64,000 nucleotides of DNA from positions 62,001 to 126,000 of the forward strand of contig CAJKRY010000001.1 in NCBI GenBank assembly GCA_905202485.1, written 5' to 3'. The translations under genes were made by a program, and so were the position numbers. The notes under the pieces were generated by a model. It worked only from the letters and a program-made list of their open reading frames with translations, did no database searches and had not been told where the DNA came from. Positions 43,670-51,731 of this stretch are shown here, piece by piece; positions within the stretch are counted from its first letter, which is position 1; each line of letters starts with the position of its first letter. The DNA comes from an uncultured Methanomassiliicoccus sp. GTDB taxonomy: Archaea > Thermoplasmatota > Thermoplasmata > Methanomassiliicoccales > Methanomassiliicoccaceae.

Positions 43670-44279
43670 TTAATCTTTTTAGATTGGCAGCTGCTGCGGA
43701 CACATCTTCCCGCGATACTACCGCTGAGATAACAGCGACTCCGTCAGCACCAGCCGATATCACTTCTTTTATGTTGTTTTCATTGATTCCGCCTATTGCA
43801 AGGACTGGAACTGAAACTGTCCGTTTCATTTTTCTAAGCTCTGCAATACCTTTGCCATGGCCGGCGTCATCTTTTGAAGATGTATCAAAAATAGGACTGA
43901 GAGCAACGTAGTCTGCTCCGTCCCTCTCAGCTTTCAAAGCTTCTTCCGCCGTGCCTGCTGAAACCCCGATTATAAAGTCTGAAGGGACAAATTTTCTGAG
44001 AGCTGCTACTGGGATATCAACCTGTCCGACATGAACTCCTTCAGCCTTTGCTGCAAGTGCTACATCTACTCTGTCATTGACAATAAAAATAACATCATGC
44101 TGTCTGCAGATTTTTGATATTTCGAGGGCTGTTTCATACAGCTGTCTGGTCTCCATGTATTTATCTCTGAGTTGTATAACATCAGCGCCTCCTTCCACTG
44201 CTAATCTCGCTAACTCAATATGGCTCTTGCCTTTGGAAATAGCTTCATCAGTCAGGACGTAAAGCGAATAATCTCTCAT
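43647..44279 (-). CDS. thiE: Thiamine-phosphate synthase
   Basis: A 210-residue TIM-barrel protein. YVLTDEAISKG, VIQLRDKYMETRQLYE, VNDRVDVALAAKAEGVHVGQ and GIAELRKMKRTVSVPVLAIGGI contain the pyrophosphate-binding and active-site residues. It joins HMP-PP and thiazole phosphate into thiamine phosphate. Its ATG overlaps the stop of thiM; the gene ends overlap iorB by 23 nt. Confidence 0.95.
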   Translation of the reverse strand: MRDYSLYVLTDEAISKGKSHIELARLAVEGGADVIQLRDKYMETRQLYETALEISKICRQHDVIFIVNDRVDVALAAKAEGVHVGQVDIPVAALRKFVPSDFIIGVSAGTAEEALKAERDGADYVALSPIFDTSSKDDAGHGKGIAELRKMKRTVSVPVLAIGGINENNIKEVISAGADGVAVISAVVSREDVSAAAANLKRLIIEARGI

Positions 44280-45079
44280 ATTCTCTCTACCTTTGCTTCA
44301 GCAGCTAGATCTTCCGGGGTCAGAGCCGCAACTTTGTCAAAGAGTTTTGTCCTGAAAGAATAAGGACCGTATGATTTATCAGCAGCTGCTCTTTCGCCGG
44401 CGATACCGAATGCCGCCGCTGCCGCCACTGAGGCTGTAAGCATATCGGAAGCTACGGCACTGAATGACCCAGTTATGGATGAAAGCATGCAGCCGGTTCC
44501 AGAAACTTTATCCATCCATTCATGTCCATTTGATACTGCATAGGAGGTTATGCCGTCTGTAGCTATGTCTTCTTTTCCTGTTGCCACCACAACAGCACCT
44601 GTTTCCCTTGCTAGAGATTTGCATACAGAGATTAAATCATCTGCAGCGTCGCATGAGTCTACGCCTTTAACAATTCCGCCGGCTCCAGCCAGGACTGAAA
44701 TTTCACCCGCATTGCCTTTAATTACCGACGGACTGATCTTTTCAATCAGAGTCTGTGCAGTTTTGGTTCTATAGGATGTAGCTCCAGCTCCAACAGGATC
44801 TAGAATTATCGGGATATCTTTTTCACGGGCAACTCTGCCTGCAAGAAGCATAGACTCTACCGTTCTGCTGTTCAGAGTCCCGATGTTAAGCACTAGAGCT
44901 CCGGCGATTGAAGTCATTTCTTCCATCTCTTCAATTGCATCAGCCATTACCGGAGAAGCTCCTATGCACAGTGTAATGTTAGCGCAGTCATTCACAGTAA
45001 CATAGTTCGTGATATGGTGAATTAGAGGGCGGCTTTCTCTAAGTGTGGCAAAAAGTCCCTTTAAACTGCTGTTGTCCAT
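44276..45079 (-). CDS. thiM: Hydroxyethylthiazole kinase
   Basis: A 267-residue ribokinase-fold kinase. SRPLIHHITNYVTVNDCANI, GASPVMADAIEEMEEMTSI, LDPVGAGATSYR and the anion-hole segment VSGTGCMLSSITGSF are ThiM signatures. It phosphorylates salvaged thiazole alcohol for ThiE. With no thiC or thiD in the window the pair looks like a salvage unit. ATG 45079 is preferred to an upstream TTG. Confidence 0.95.
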   Translation of the reverse strand: MDNSSLKGLFATLRESRPLIHHITNYVTVNDCANITLCIGASPVMADAIEEMEEMTSIAGALVLNIGTLNSRTVESMLLAGRVAREKDIPIILDPVGAGATSYRTKTAQTLIEKISPSVIKGNAGEISVLAGAGGIVKGVDSCDAADDLISVCKSLARETGAVVVATGKEDIATDGITSYAVSNGHEWMDKVSGTGCMLSSITGSFSAVASDMLTASVAAAAAFGIAGERAAADKSYGPYSFRTKLFDKVAALTPEDLAAEAKVERI

Positions 45080-45154
45080 GTTAATCGCTCTCAGCAATGC
45101 AGAAGGTAAATATCATATTTACCCAAAAGAGAACAAAACAAGAAAGTAGTAAAA

Positions 45155-45176
45155 ATTCAGGATGTGAATCCTGAAT
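45155..45176 (-). terminator. Hairpin terminator after the small exported protein gene
   Basis: ATTCAGGAT-(TCAC on the minus strand)-ATCCTGAAT is a perfect 9-bp stem followed on the minus strand by TTTTTAC. Confidence 0.7.
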
Positions 45177-45194
45177 GATAGTAGTTAAACCCAA

Positions 45195-45560
45195 TCAAGC
45201 TGGTGAGATACCAGTTATCTTGATTGTGATTGGATCTTTATCGATATGCACTGTATATATGTATTTAGAACCGTCAAGTTGAGGTTCTAGAGGAACATTG
45301 CTGTCATCAACATATACTTTGGGAGTGCCTGCATATCCATCATCAACAGTTATGGCAAAGGTATAATCACTATCAACATGTACCTTTTCCACAGACCCAT
45401 TTATGATATTTTCATCAGCATCTGTTATAGTGCAGCCTTCAGTACCCTCAAAGGTAATGCTGTCTTTTATGTTGTCTGCCCCAGCAACCGCTACAGCGCC
45501 TAAAACCACGATGGGGATAAGGATGACTACTAAAACTAGGAGTACATCTTTTTTCTTCAT
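45195..45560 (-). CDS. Small membrane-anchored exported protein, unknown
   Basis: 121 residues. MKKKDVLLVLVVILIPIVVLG is a signal anchor, after which about 95 residues face outwards (acidic, Gly/Thr/Val-rich, with repeated short beta-strand patterns such as YTFAITVDDGYAGTPKVYVD). The second half resembles an Ig-like or InlB-type beta-sandwich strand pattern, but the similarity is weak. Solitary; a hairpin terminator follows. Confidence 0.55.
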   Translation of the reverse strand: MKKKDVLLVLVVILIPIVVLGAVAVAGADNIKDSITFEGTEGCTITDADENIINGSVEKVHVDSDYTFAITVDDGYAGTPKVYVDDSNVPLEPQLDGSKYIYTVHIDKDPITIKITGISPA

Positions 45561-45752
45561 TGGGATGGCGATATATGGACAGAATATATAACAGTAATGG
45601 AAAAGAAATAGAAAATTGCTCAGTTCAGTAATCAATAGTTAATTGCCAAAATGCCTTTTTCAAAGATTTCGTAGTACCTCTTTAAATACTTAATGGTGCA
45701 TAAGCTGATTTACACATGCTTCGGTATGTGTAGAACACAATAGGTAATTTAA

Positions 45753-45929
45753 ATGTACGAGAGAAGAGGCGGATATAGGCGCGACGAGCCCCGTGAAATG
45801 CATACAGCAACATGCTCTGACTGTGGAGCAGAAACCCAGGTTCCCTTTAAACCGACCGAGGGAAGGCCGGTATATTGCAGGGAGTGCTTCCAAAAGCACA
45901 GGCCACCGCGCAACGATAGGAGATATTAA
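45753..45929 (+). CDS. Small CxxC zinc-binding protein
   Basis: 58 residues. It begins MYERRGGYRRDEPREMH and continues ATCSDCGAETQVPFKP and PVYCRECFQKHRPPRND, giving two CxxC pairs and a basic Arg-rich frame. This matches the family of very short archaeal CxxC proteins with a C-x2-C-x-(K/E)-x-x-VPFKP-x-x-x-x-PVYC-x-x-C pattern. Its function is not known to me; nucleic acid binding is likely from its charge. It is shorter than usual gene-finding cut-offs. Confidence 0.85.
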   Translation: MYERRGGYRRDEPREMHTATCSDCGAETQVPFKPTEGRPVYCRECFQKHRPPRNDRRY

Positions 45930-46082
45930 ACGTCTCTTAATCCTCAAACCCTTTCTTTAAACTTCTTAATGGTTTCGCTGAGTTTCGGATATTAATTTGA
46001 TAGGATGCAAACCAATTTTTTTATAAATCTGATTATGTCTAAGATCCCAAGCTTTATGTTTTTTAAATCATTGTACCCGCTG

Positions 46083-46373
46083 ATGGATAAAACGATAAGT
46101 TTTTGCGGCACCATCTGTTCTGATTGTGAATATTACCAGAATGAGTGTAAAGGTTGTAGTGGTGTAGATGGCAGACCGTTCTGGATTCAATATGTAGAAC
46201 AAGACACATGCAAAATTTATGATTGCTGTGCAAATAAGAAAAAGGTTGCCTACTGCGGAAAGTGCAATGAACTGCCTTGTGATTATTATTTTGACACTGT
46301 TGATCCAAACATTACAGAAGAACAGCGTAGAGAATGTTTGAAAAAGCAGATTGAAACGCTGAAATCATTGTAA
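46083..46373 (+). CDS. DUF3795-type cysteine-rich protein
   Basis: 96 residues. MDKTISFCGTICSDCEYYQNECKGCSG, then YDCCANKKKVAYCGKCNELPC, match DUF3795, whose members have about nine conserved cysteines in a metal- or cluster-binding fold. Function unknown. ATG 46083 is chosen since the 26 residues encoded before it are hydrophobic and unlike the family; a TATA-like TTTTTTATAAATC lies near 46018. Confidence 0.75.
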   Translation: MDKTISFCGTICSDCEYYQNECKGCSGVDGRPFWIQYVEQDTCKIYDCCANKKKVAYCGKCNELPCDYYFDTVDPNITEEQRRECLKKQIETLKSL

Positions 46374-46780
46374 AGTATCACCTATGCATAAATCATATGA
46401 TTCTCTGATAAAGCCCATGAGATTAGAATCAATTTCAGAGTCATCGCTTATAATCGTATGGTGAGTCTATCTGCCCGGATACAGTTCCACTGCCTGAACG
46501 ATACGTAACGAGTCTGAACAATACGGCAGGAAAAATGAGACAAGCGTGTAAGTATCCGAGCGGTTCTTTGTTTTATGTATTTGAACCCATACAAAGACAA
46601 AATTACGCTTGTCCGAAAAAAGCAATCTGAGTTTTTGAATTTTTATACTAACTGCCGAATTCAATACATATCAATCCACTTAGTTTTATATACAATGGTA
46701 ATGCCTGCGGTATCCTGCTGAAAAATGATATTGCAGCATTATCCATAGCATACCATCGTTATATTCTTACCAATTAAAGT
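46374..46780. other. Intergenic region with structured element
   Basis: About 400 bases with no coding gene. It holds several inverted repeats; the strongest (46539-46613) is described as a separate candidate RNA. Confidence 0.45.
46539..46613 (-). ncRNA. Candidate structured RNA (unverified)
   Basis: Outer arms GACAAGCGT and ACGCTTGTC pair perfectly; inside, TTTGTTTTATGTAT pairs with ATACAAAGACAAA (about 13 bp, one bulge, one G-U) around a TTGAACCC loop. On the minus strand a TATA box (TATATAAAAC, about 46684-46692) lies upstream and a TTTTT tract follows, fitting a transcript from about 46662. This is only a folding prediction by eye; strand and function are inferred. Confidence 0.3.
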
Positions 46781-47149
46781 TTAATTGCCGTGGTCTTCAA
46801 CAATCTGGATTTCAATTCCATCAGGATCTTTTACAAATACACAGTATGTATCTTTCCCCAGTGTCAAAGGTCCTCTCAATATTTCTACACCATTTGATTT
46901 TAATTTCTGGATCATTGATTCAAGATTATCAACCATGAATCCAATGCTTATTTTTTGATTATTATATTGAATGTTATCTCCAGAAATTAATTCAATTTCT
47001 GCACCATTATCATCTCCGTTGAAAAAAGCAATAGTGTGTTCAGGTGCCGGGCTGAATGTTCTTTCTAATTTCAATCCTAAAACATTTCCATAAAACTTTT
47101 TAGACTGTTCCATGTCATTTACATGTATTGTACACCAGCATACTCTCAT
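46781..47149 (-). CDS. VOC/glyoxalase-family protein
   Basis: 122 residues of the vicinal oxygen chelate fold. It begins MRVCWCTIHVNDMEQSKKFYGN and ends DTYCVFVKDPDGIEIQIVED; the paired beta-alpha-beta-beta-beta units of VOC proteins are visible. It may be a glyoxalase, dioxygenase or antibiotic-binding protein; metal ligands appear as His14 and the Glu near the C-terminus. ATG 47149 follows GGGAGATG. Confidence 0.85.
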   Translation of the reverse strand: MRVCWCTIHVNDMEQSKKFYGNVLGLKLERTFSPAPEHTIAFFNGDDNGAEIELISGDNIQYNNQKISIGFMVDNLESMIQKLKSNGVEILRGPLTLGKDTYCVFVKDPDGIEIQIVEDHGN

Positions 47150-47270
47150 GTTAACATCTCCCAATATGATTAAGTGTATGATATGTTGCGGTTATTAATC
47201 TTTTTAATCAGAAATGATACATATAAAACTATTATCTATATTAATTAAAAATATGTTTCCTGAGAGATTA

Positions 47271-47837
47271 TTACTCCTCAGAAATATACTTAATAAACTT
47301 TGCTGGATTTCCACCCACAACCGTATCTGCAGGAACATCTTTTGTAACTACTGAACCAGCGGCTACAACTGCATTTTTTCCTATGGTGACGCCTGGCAGA
47401 ATTATAGCACAGGCACCTATCCATGCGCTATCACAAACTCTGATAGGCTTGGAAATCGTTGACCGCCTTTCGTCTGGATTGAACGAGTGGTTGGTAGTGA
47501 TTAAATTTACATTCGGACCGAGCAGCACATGGTCTTCCAGAATTATGCCGCCGCGGTCTATGAATGTACATGCAGTATTGATGAAAACATCTTTACCCAA
47601 ACGGATATTTTTGCCAAAGTCCGTATAAAAAGGCTGGCATATAACAGTTGTTTTATCCACAGCAGCCCCGGTCAGCTTGGAGAACAGTTGTCTGATTTCA
47701 TCTTCAGTATGGTAAATTGTGTTTATCTCAGCAACGATACGCTGAGCTTCCTGGATTAGTCTGTAGATCTTAGGATATTCTGGATCATAAATTGATATTG
47801 TCTCTCCAGCCCTGTCTCTGTCAAATATATCAGACAT
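47271..47837 (-). CDS. Maltose/galactoside-type O-acetyltransferase
   Basis: A 188-residue left-handed beta-helix protein. EIRQLFSKLTGAAVD, FYTDFGKNIRLGKDVFIN, GGIILEDHVLLGPNVNLI, WIGACAIILPGVTIGKNAVV and AGSVVTKDVPADTVVGGNPA are hexapeptide-repeat signatures of the LacA/Maa/NodL group. The enzymes acetylate sugars with acetyl-CoA. ATG 47837 fits the family N-terminus; an upstream ATG at 47885 adds hydrophobic residues not typical of it. It is divergent from apgM. Confidence 0.9.
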   Translation of the reverse strand: MSDIFDRDRAGETISIYDPEYPKIYRLIQEAQRIVAEINTIYHTEDEIRQLFSKLTGAAVDKTTVICQPFYTDFGKNIRLGKDVFINTACTFIDRGGIILEDHVLLGPNVNLITTNHSFNPDERRSTISKPIRVCDSAWIGACAIILPGVTIGKNAVVAAGSVVTKDVPADTVVGGNPAKFIKYISEE

Positions 47838-47993
47838 CTGCAGGACTAAATTCACAATAACTATAGATTGGTTTGTATACAGCAATCATACAAATGCAAA
47901 AGTATCATCCACAAAAATATAAAGATTCATAATCCAACTAAATATGGAGTAGTAATTAGACTAAGGTATATAGGGAAGTGTACAATAACACAT

Positions 47994-49235
47994 ATGATAA
48001 CAATGGATTCTGGAAAAAAGATCCTAATAGTCGTTATGGATGGACTTGGAGATCGAGCTGTGAAGGAGCTGGATTATAAGACGCCTCTTCAATATGCAAA
48101 CACACCAAATCTTGACTGGTTCGCTAAAAACGGATCTACTGGGATTATGGATACAATAGGACCCGGCATAAGGCCCGGATCTGATACTTCTCACTTGGCC
48201 ATATTAGGATACGATCCTTTCGAAGTATATACTGGTCGCGGCCCGTTCGAGGCTGCCGGTGTAGGACTTGTCGGACAGAGCGGAGATGTAGCATTCAGAT
48301 GCAATTTTGCTACAGTAGACAGCAGCATGAATGTAACAGACCGCAGAGCCGGGCGTATCAAAGAACCAGATACAACTGAACTTGTGAAAGCCTTGAAAGA
48401 TTTGAAAATCGGCGATGTTGAATGCATTGTAAAAGAGGCTACAGAGCACCGTGCCGTACTCCTTCTGCGCGGAGAAGGTTTGAGTCCTTATGTTACAGAT
48501 GCTGACCCCCATGGTCTTGCAAAAGTAGGAATTTCCAGAGCCATGCAAGAAGGTGCAGAGAAAACAGCCAGAGTAGTAAATGAGTTCGTAAAGAAATCAT
48601 ATGAAATTCTCAATAACCACCCAGTGAACATTAAAAGAAAAATGGAAGGCAAGCTTCCTGCCAACATCCTCCTGCCGAGAGGAGCGGGAATGTTCCCTGA
48701 CATTGAACCATTTGAAAAGAAATACGGCATGACTGGATCATGTGTTGCCGGCGTATCTTTAATAAGGGGAATAGGCAGAATCTGCGGACTTGAAATTATT
48801 GAGCCGTCCCTCTGCACAGGCGGTCTTTCCACCAACATGGAAGCAAAAGCAAAAGCAGCCCTTGCAGAGTTGGAAAAGAAAGACTTTGTTCTGATGAATG
48901 TCAAAGCCTCCGACATCAGTTCACACGACGGAGACGCCATGAAGAAAGTCGAAGTCGTTGAACGCCTTGACAAGATGGCTGGATATATCAAAGAGAATCT
49001 TCCTGCCGGTGCTATAGTAGTGTTTACAGCAGATCACTGTACACCTGTAGAAAGATTGGATCATTCAGGAGACCCAGTACCACTGTGTATCTACTCAGAA
49101 AACAGCCTGAAAGATGATGCTACAGAATTCAATGAAGTATCCTGCACCCGCGGCTGTTTAGGAAGAGTGCTGGGAAAGAATCTGATGTCTATTCTCATAG
49201 ACAAAGCAGACCGCTCAGAGAAATTCGGGGCATAA
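47994..49235 (+). CDS. apgM: 2,3-bisphosphoglycerate-independent phosphoglycerate mutase, archaeal
   Basis: A 413-residue alkaline-phosphatase-superfamily enzyme. KKILIVVMDGLGDRAVKELD, GPGIRPGSDTSHLAILGYDP, AFRCNFATVD and VFTADHCTPVERLDHSGDP carry the metal ligands and the catalytic Ser. It interconverts 3- and 2-phosphoglycerate in glycolysis/gluconeogenesis. A TATA box (GGTATATAG, 47965-47973) lies about 25 nt before ATG 47994, so the transcript is likely leaderless. It is convergent with the U32 gene, with stop codons 3 nt apart. Confidence 0.95.
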   Translation: MITMDSGKKILIVVMDGLGDRAVKELDYKTPLQYANTPNLDWFAKNGSTGIMDTIGPGIRPGSDTSHLAILGYDPFEVYTGRGPFEAAGVGLVGQSGDVAFRCNFATVDSSMNVTDRRAGRIKEPDTTELVKALKDLKIGDVECIVKEATEHRAVLLLRGEGLSPYVTDADPHGLAKVGISRAMQEGAEKTARVVNEFVKKSYEILNNHPVNIKRKMEGKLPANILLPRGAGMFPDIEPFEKKYGMTGSCVAGVSLIRGIGRICGLEIIEPSLCTGGLSTNMEAKAKAALAELEKKDFVLMNVKASDISSHDGDAMKKVEVVERLDKMAGYIKENLPAGAIVVFTADHCTPVERLDHSGDPVPLCIYSENSLKDDATEFNEVSCTRGCLGRVLGKNLMSILIDKADRSEKFGA

Positions 49236-49238
49236 ATA

Positions 49239-51155
49239 TCAGGCCTTCAAACCGCGGAGATAATGCCCCGCGGTTATCGAGCCGCATTTCTTTTTTAATT
49301 TATCTTTAGCATCAAGATCCCTTTGTTTGAATGCCTTAGCAACGGCTGCTGCCAGCTCAGGTTGCCTATACCTCATGTCCAGACCGTATGAATCAATGCC
49401 CATGGTATCGATCTCATCAAGGAAATCAAGTAGGAATAAATCTGAAGAATTCATGATGTGAGCCCATCCATATGGATCTCTAACGACCGGGAATCTCTTG
49501 CCTAAACCGTCAATTAAAGTTCCAGTTCTCAGGCTGGGATCCTTAGTAACCATCGCCTCAACTCTGCCGAAAACCATGACTTCCAGCTTCCCTTTGTAAT
49601 GAGATGTGAGATTTTTTAAATCTTCTCTGGAGAGTTCAACTGAAACTGTGTACTGATAGAGGTCAGGAATAGTATATGAATTGAAGAAATTCATGAAATA
49701 TGATCCGTACATTCTGTGACCGATAAAGTGATATGCCTGTCCCGGAGAGTTTACCATCACCGGTCCAGAAGCATCTGGAATTACCGGCGTAACACGGGGA
49801 AGCACGGTCACCATTTCAACGTCTCCGCACAAATCCCTGGCTTCTTCTGTATTAGGCGCGTCATAATATATGCGGTCGGAAAAAGGTAGAACGGCTTTCA
49901 GAGATTTTATATCAGATACGTAACAAGAGAGTTTGCATTCTTTTTTTCTTCTGTTTGCTACATTATTAGGTATGTCAGCCCATCTTCTTCTTGCAGTTGT
50001 ATAGCGGACATCCATCGAGATCAGTTTCTCAATCTCGTTGAACTCCCTGTCTTTAGTTTTATATGCGTCGTATTCTCCCATTTCAAGACGGAACGGAGAA
50101 GTGAATTTTGAAATGCCGTTTCTAAAGTCAACTGACCTCACCTCAAATCCGCCGACCTTGTCAGTTCCGCGATAAAACGTAATCCCGTCACCTGGTTTCA
50201 GCTTGTCTGAGTTTACAGACACATTTCTGCCTTCAACTGAAGCTTTTCCCAGCGGAAGCCCCCTAGATTCTGCATAAGCTTTCTGCATAACTTTGTCAGT
50301 TTTCAGATACCCCTCTGAAAATCCGCGGTTGAAAGCAGTCATCAGAAGCTCAGCATCGCGCTCGTCATAAAGCGGATATTCTCCTCTTGCGGCCCTGTCT
50401 GCAGCCGTTTTATATAATTTTGTTGCTAAATATACATAAACCGGAGACCTGAGCCTTCCTTCAATTTTTACCGACCCGACGCCGGCCTCAATAAGATCTG
50501 GAAGAGAATCAGCACAGAACAAGTCAGCAGTTGAAAGCATGAAACTTGTTTCTTTTCCCATTGTATACTGCTTCCTGCAGGGCTGGGCGCACATTCCCCT
50601 GTTGCCTGACCTTCCTCCTATGACTGAAGAAAAAAGGCACTGTCCTGAAAAAGCGTAGCATAAGGCGCCATGGACAAAAACTTCCAGACCGATTGAAGTC
50701 TCTTTCCTCAGAGCTTTTATTTCTTCCAGTGAAAGCTCCCGAGAAAGGATTGCCCGTTCAAAGCCTATCTTTTCAGCCCATAGCAGATCATCTTTGGAAT
50801 GAAGACCCATCTGCGTAGAGGCATGCAGAGGTATTGACAGTTCTTTTTTTACCAGTGAAGCGAGGCCTCTGTCCTGTACGATGACTGCATCTGCCCCGAT
50901 TGAGTCTAAGAAAGAAACGAAAGAGAATGCCTCCTTCATCTCAGAATCCTTGATCAACGTATTCACGGTAACATACACTTTCATGTTGTTTTCATGCGCA
51001 GTCTTGACTGTAAAATCTAACTCTCCATCGGAAAAGTTAGCCGCAGAGCTTCTGGCACCAAATGCTTTGCCTCCCAGATATACGGCGTCTGCGCCTGCTT
51101 TCAACGCTGCTGCAAATGCTTCCTTCGAACCTGCCGGAGCTAATACTTCAACCAT
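49239..51155 (-). CDS. Peptidase U32 family protein (RlhA-like)
   Basis: A 638-residue protein. The N-terminal half is the U32 barrel (VEVLAPAGSKEAFAAALKAGADAVYLGG, VIVQDRGLASLVKK), with FSGQCLFSSVIGGRSGNRG and CAQPCRKQY holding the conserved cysteines of the Fe-S cluster. The C-terminal half is longer than in single-domain U32 proteins. U32 members such as RlhA/TrhP hydroxylate RNA; others are proteases. A 53-aa Cys-rich protein is encoded immediately upstream. Confidence 0.85.
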   Translation of the reverse strand: MVEVLAPAGSKEAFAAALKAGADAVYLGGKAFGARSSAANFSDGELDFTVKTAHENNMKVYVTVNTLIKDSEMKEAFSFVSFLDSIGADAVIVQDRGLASLVKKELSIPLHASTQMGLHSKDDLLWAEKIGFERAILSRELSLEEIKALRKETSIGLEVFVHGALCYAFSGQCLFSSVIGGRSGNRGMCAQPCRKQYTMGKETSFMLSTADLFCADSLPDLIEAGVGSVKIEGRLRSPVYVYLATKLYKTAADRAARGEYPLYDERDAELLMTAFNRGFSEGYLKTDKVMQKAYAESRGLPLGKASVEGRNVSVNSDKLKPGDGITFYRGTDKVGGFEVRSVDFRNGISKFTSPFRLEMGEYDAYKTKDREFNEIEKLISMDVRYTTARRRWADIPNNVANRRKKECKLSCYVSDIKSLKAVLPFSDRIYYDAPNTEEARDLCGDVEMVTVLPRVTPVIPDASGPVMVNSPGQAYHFIGHRMYGSYFMNFFNSYTIPDLYQYTVSVELSREDLKNLTSHYKGKLEVMVFGRVEAMVTKDPSLRTGTLIDGLGKRFPVVRDPYGWAHIMNSSDLFLLDFLDEIDTMGIDSYGLDMRYRQPELAAAVAKAFKQRDLDAKDKLKKKCGSITAGHYLRGLKA

Positions 51156-51317
51156 TTAATTCACATCCACATAGCTTTCCAGACAGTCTGTGTCAGAGAA
51201 TCCGGCAGGACAGCCACTGTATATGCATTCCCTTTCTGAATGACCGCAGCAGTATGCTGAGCATCCCGCAGTCAGATAAGCTTTCATTGATTTTTCACTT
51301 TCAAGGGAATGATCCAT
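51156..51317 (-). CDS. Small Cys-rich protein upstream of U32
   Basis: 53 residues (ATG 51317, TAA 51156), ending one base before the U32 start. After MDHSLESEKSMKAYL it has CSAYCCGHSEREC and CPAGFSDTDC, seven cysteines in all, suggesting zinc or Fe-S binding. I do not recognise a family. A TATA-like sequence lies about 25 nt upstream of the ATG. The tight junction suggests a joint role with the U32 protein, such as a cluster or substrate partner (inference). Confidence 0.6.
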   Translation of the reverse strand: MDHSLESEKSMKAYLTAGCSAYCCGHSERECIYSGCPAGFSDTDCLESYVDVN

Positions 51318-51560
51318 AATCAGATGTAAGATTCAATAGATTATCAAGGTAGCGATTGCCTGCATCCTGCTTTATTTTTCTGATAAGACAAAAGTGTAAA
51401 AACTAAAATTCGTTGCGAATGAAGGTTCATTAATGAGTCATATGAAACAATTTTGCATTAATCAACAGATTAAGGAAGGAAAATTCTATAAATGTTTATT
51501 ATTTCGGTTAGTTGCATTCAGCAGAGTTTTCTCTGCTGTTTCGTTGCAAACGGTGAAATG

Positions 51561-51731
51561 ATGAAAGTATGCTACGACCTTTGCCTTCATTGCGGAGCTT
51601 GTGCTGGCAGCTGTCCTGTCAACGCAATATATCTTAACGACTACATTCTAGAATTTAGTGCAGAGTGCACAAACTGCAGAAGATGCATTAAAATCTGCCC
51701 GGTGGGAGCTTTGTCGGAGGCATCTGAATGA
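51561..51731 (+). CDS. 2[4Fe-4S] ferredoxin
   Basis: 56 residues with two C-x2-C-x2-C-x3-CP motifs (CLHCGACAGSCPVNA, CTNCRRCIKICPVGA). It overlaps the geranylgeranyl reductase gene by an ATGA. In Methanosarcina a ferredoxin gene next to this reductase supplies its electrons, and the same pairing is seen here. ATG 51561 has GGTGA at a suitable distance. Confidence 0.9.
   Translation: MKVCYDLCLHCGACAGSCPVNAIYLNDYILEFSAECTNCRRCIKICPVGALSEASE

Noticed and set aside
45079..45150. CTGAGA before thiM, as in TPP riboswitches
   Set aside because: The rest of the riboswitch (P1 stem and the conserved second half) is missing and the leader is too short.
46005..46082. 26 extra residues at the DUF3795 protein N-terminus
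   Set aside because: They are hydrophobic and do not resemble the family, and the internal ATG 46083 begins the conserved region.
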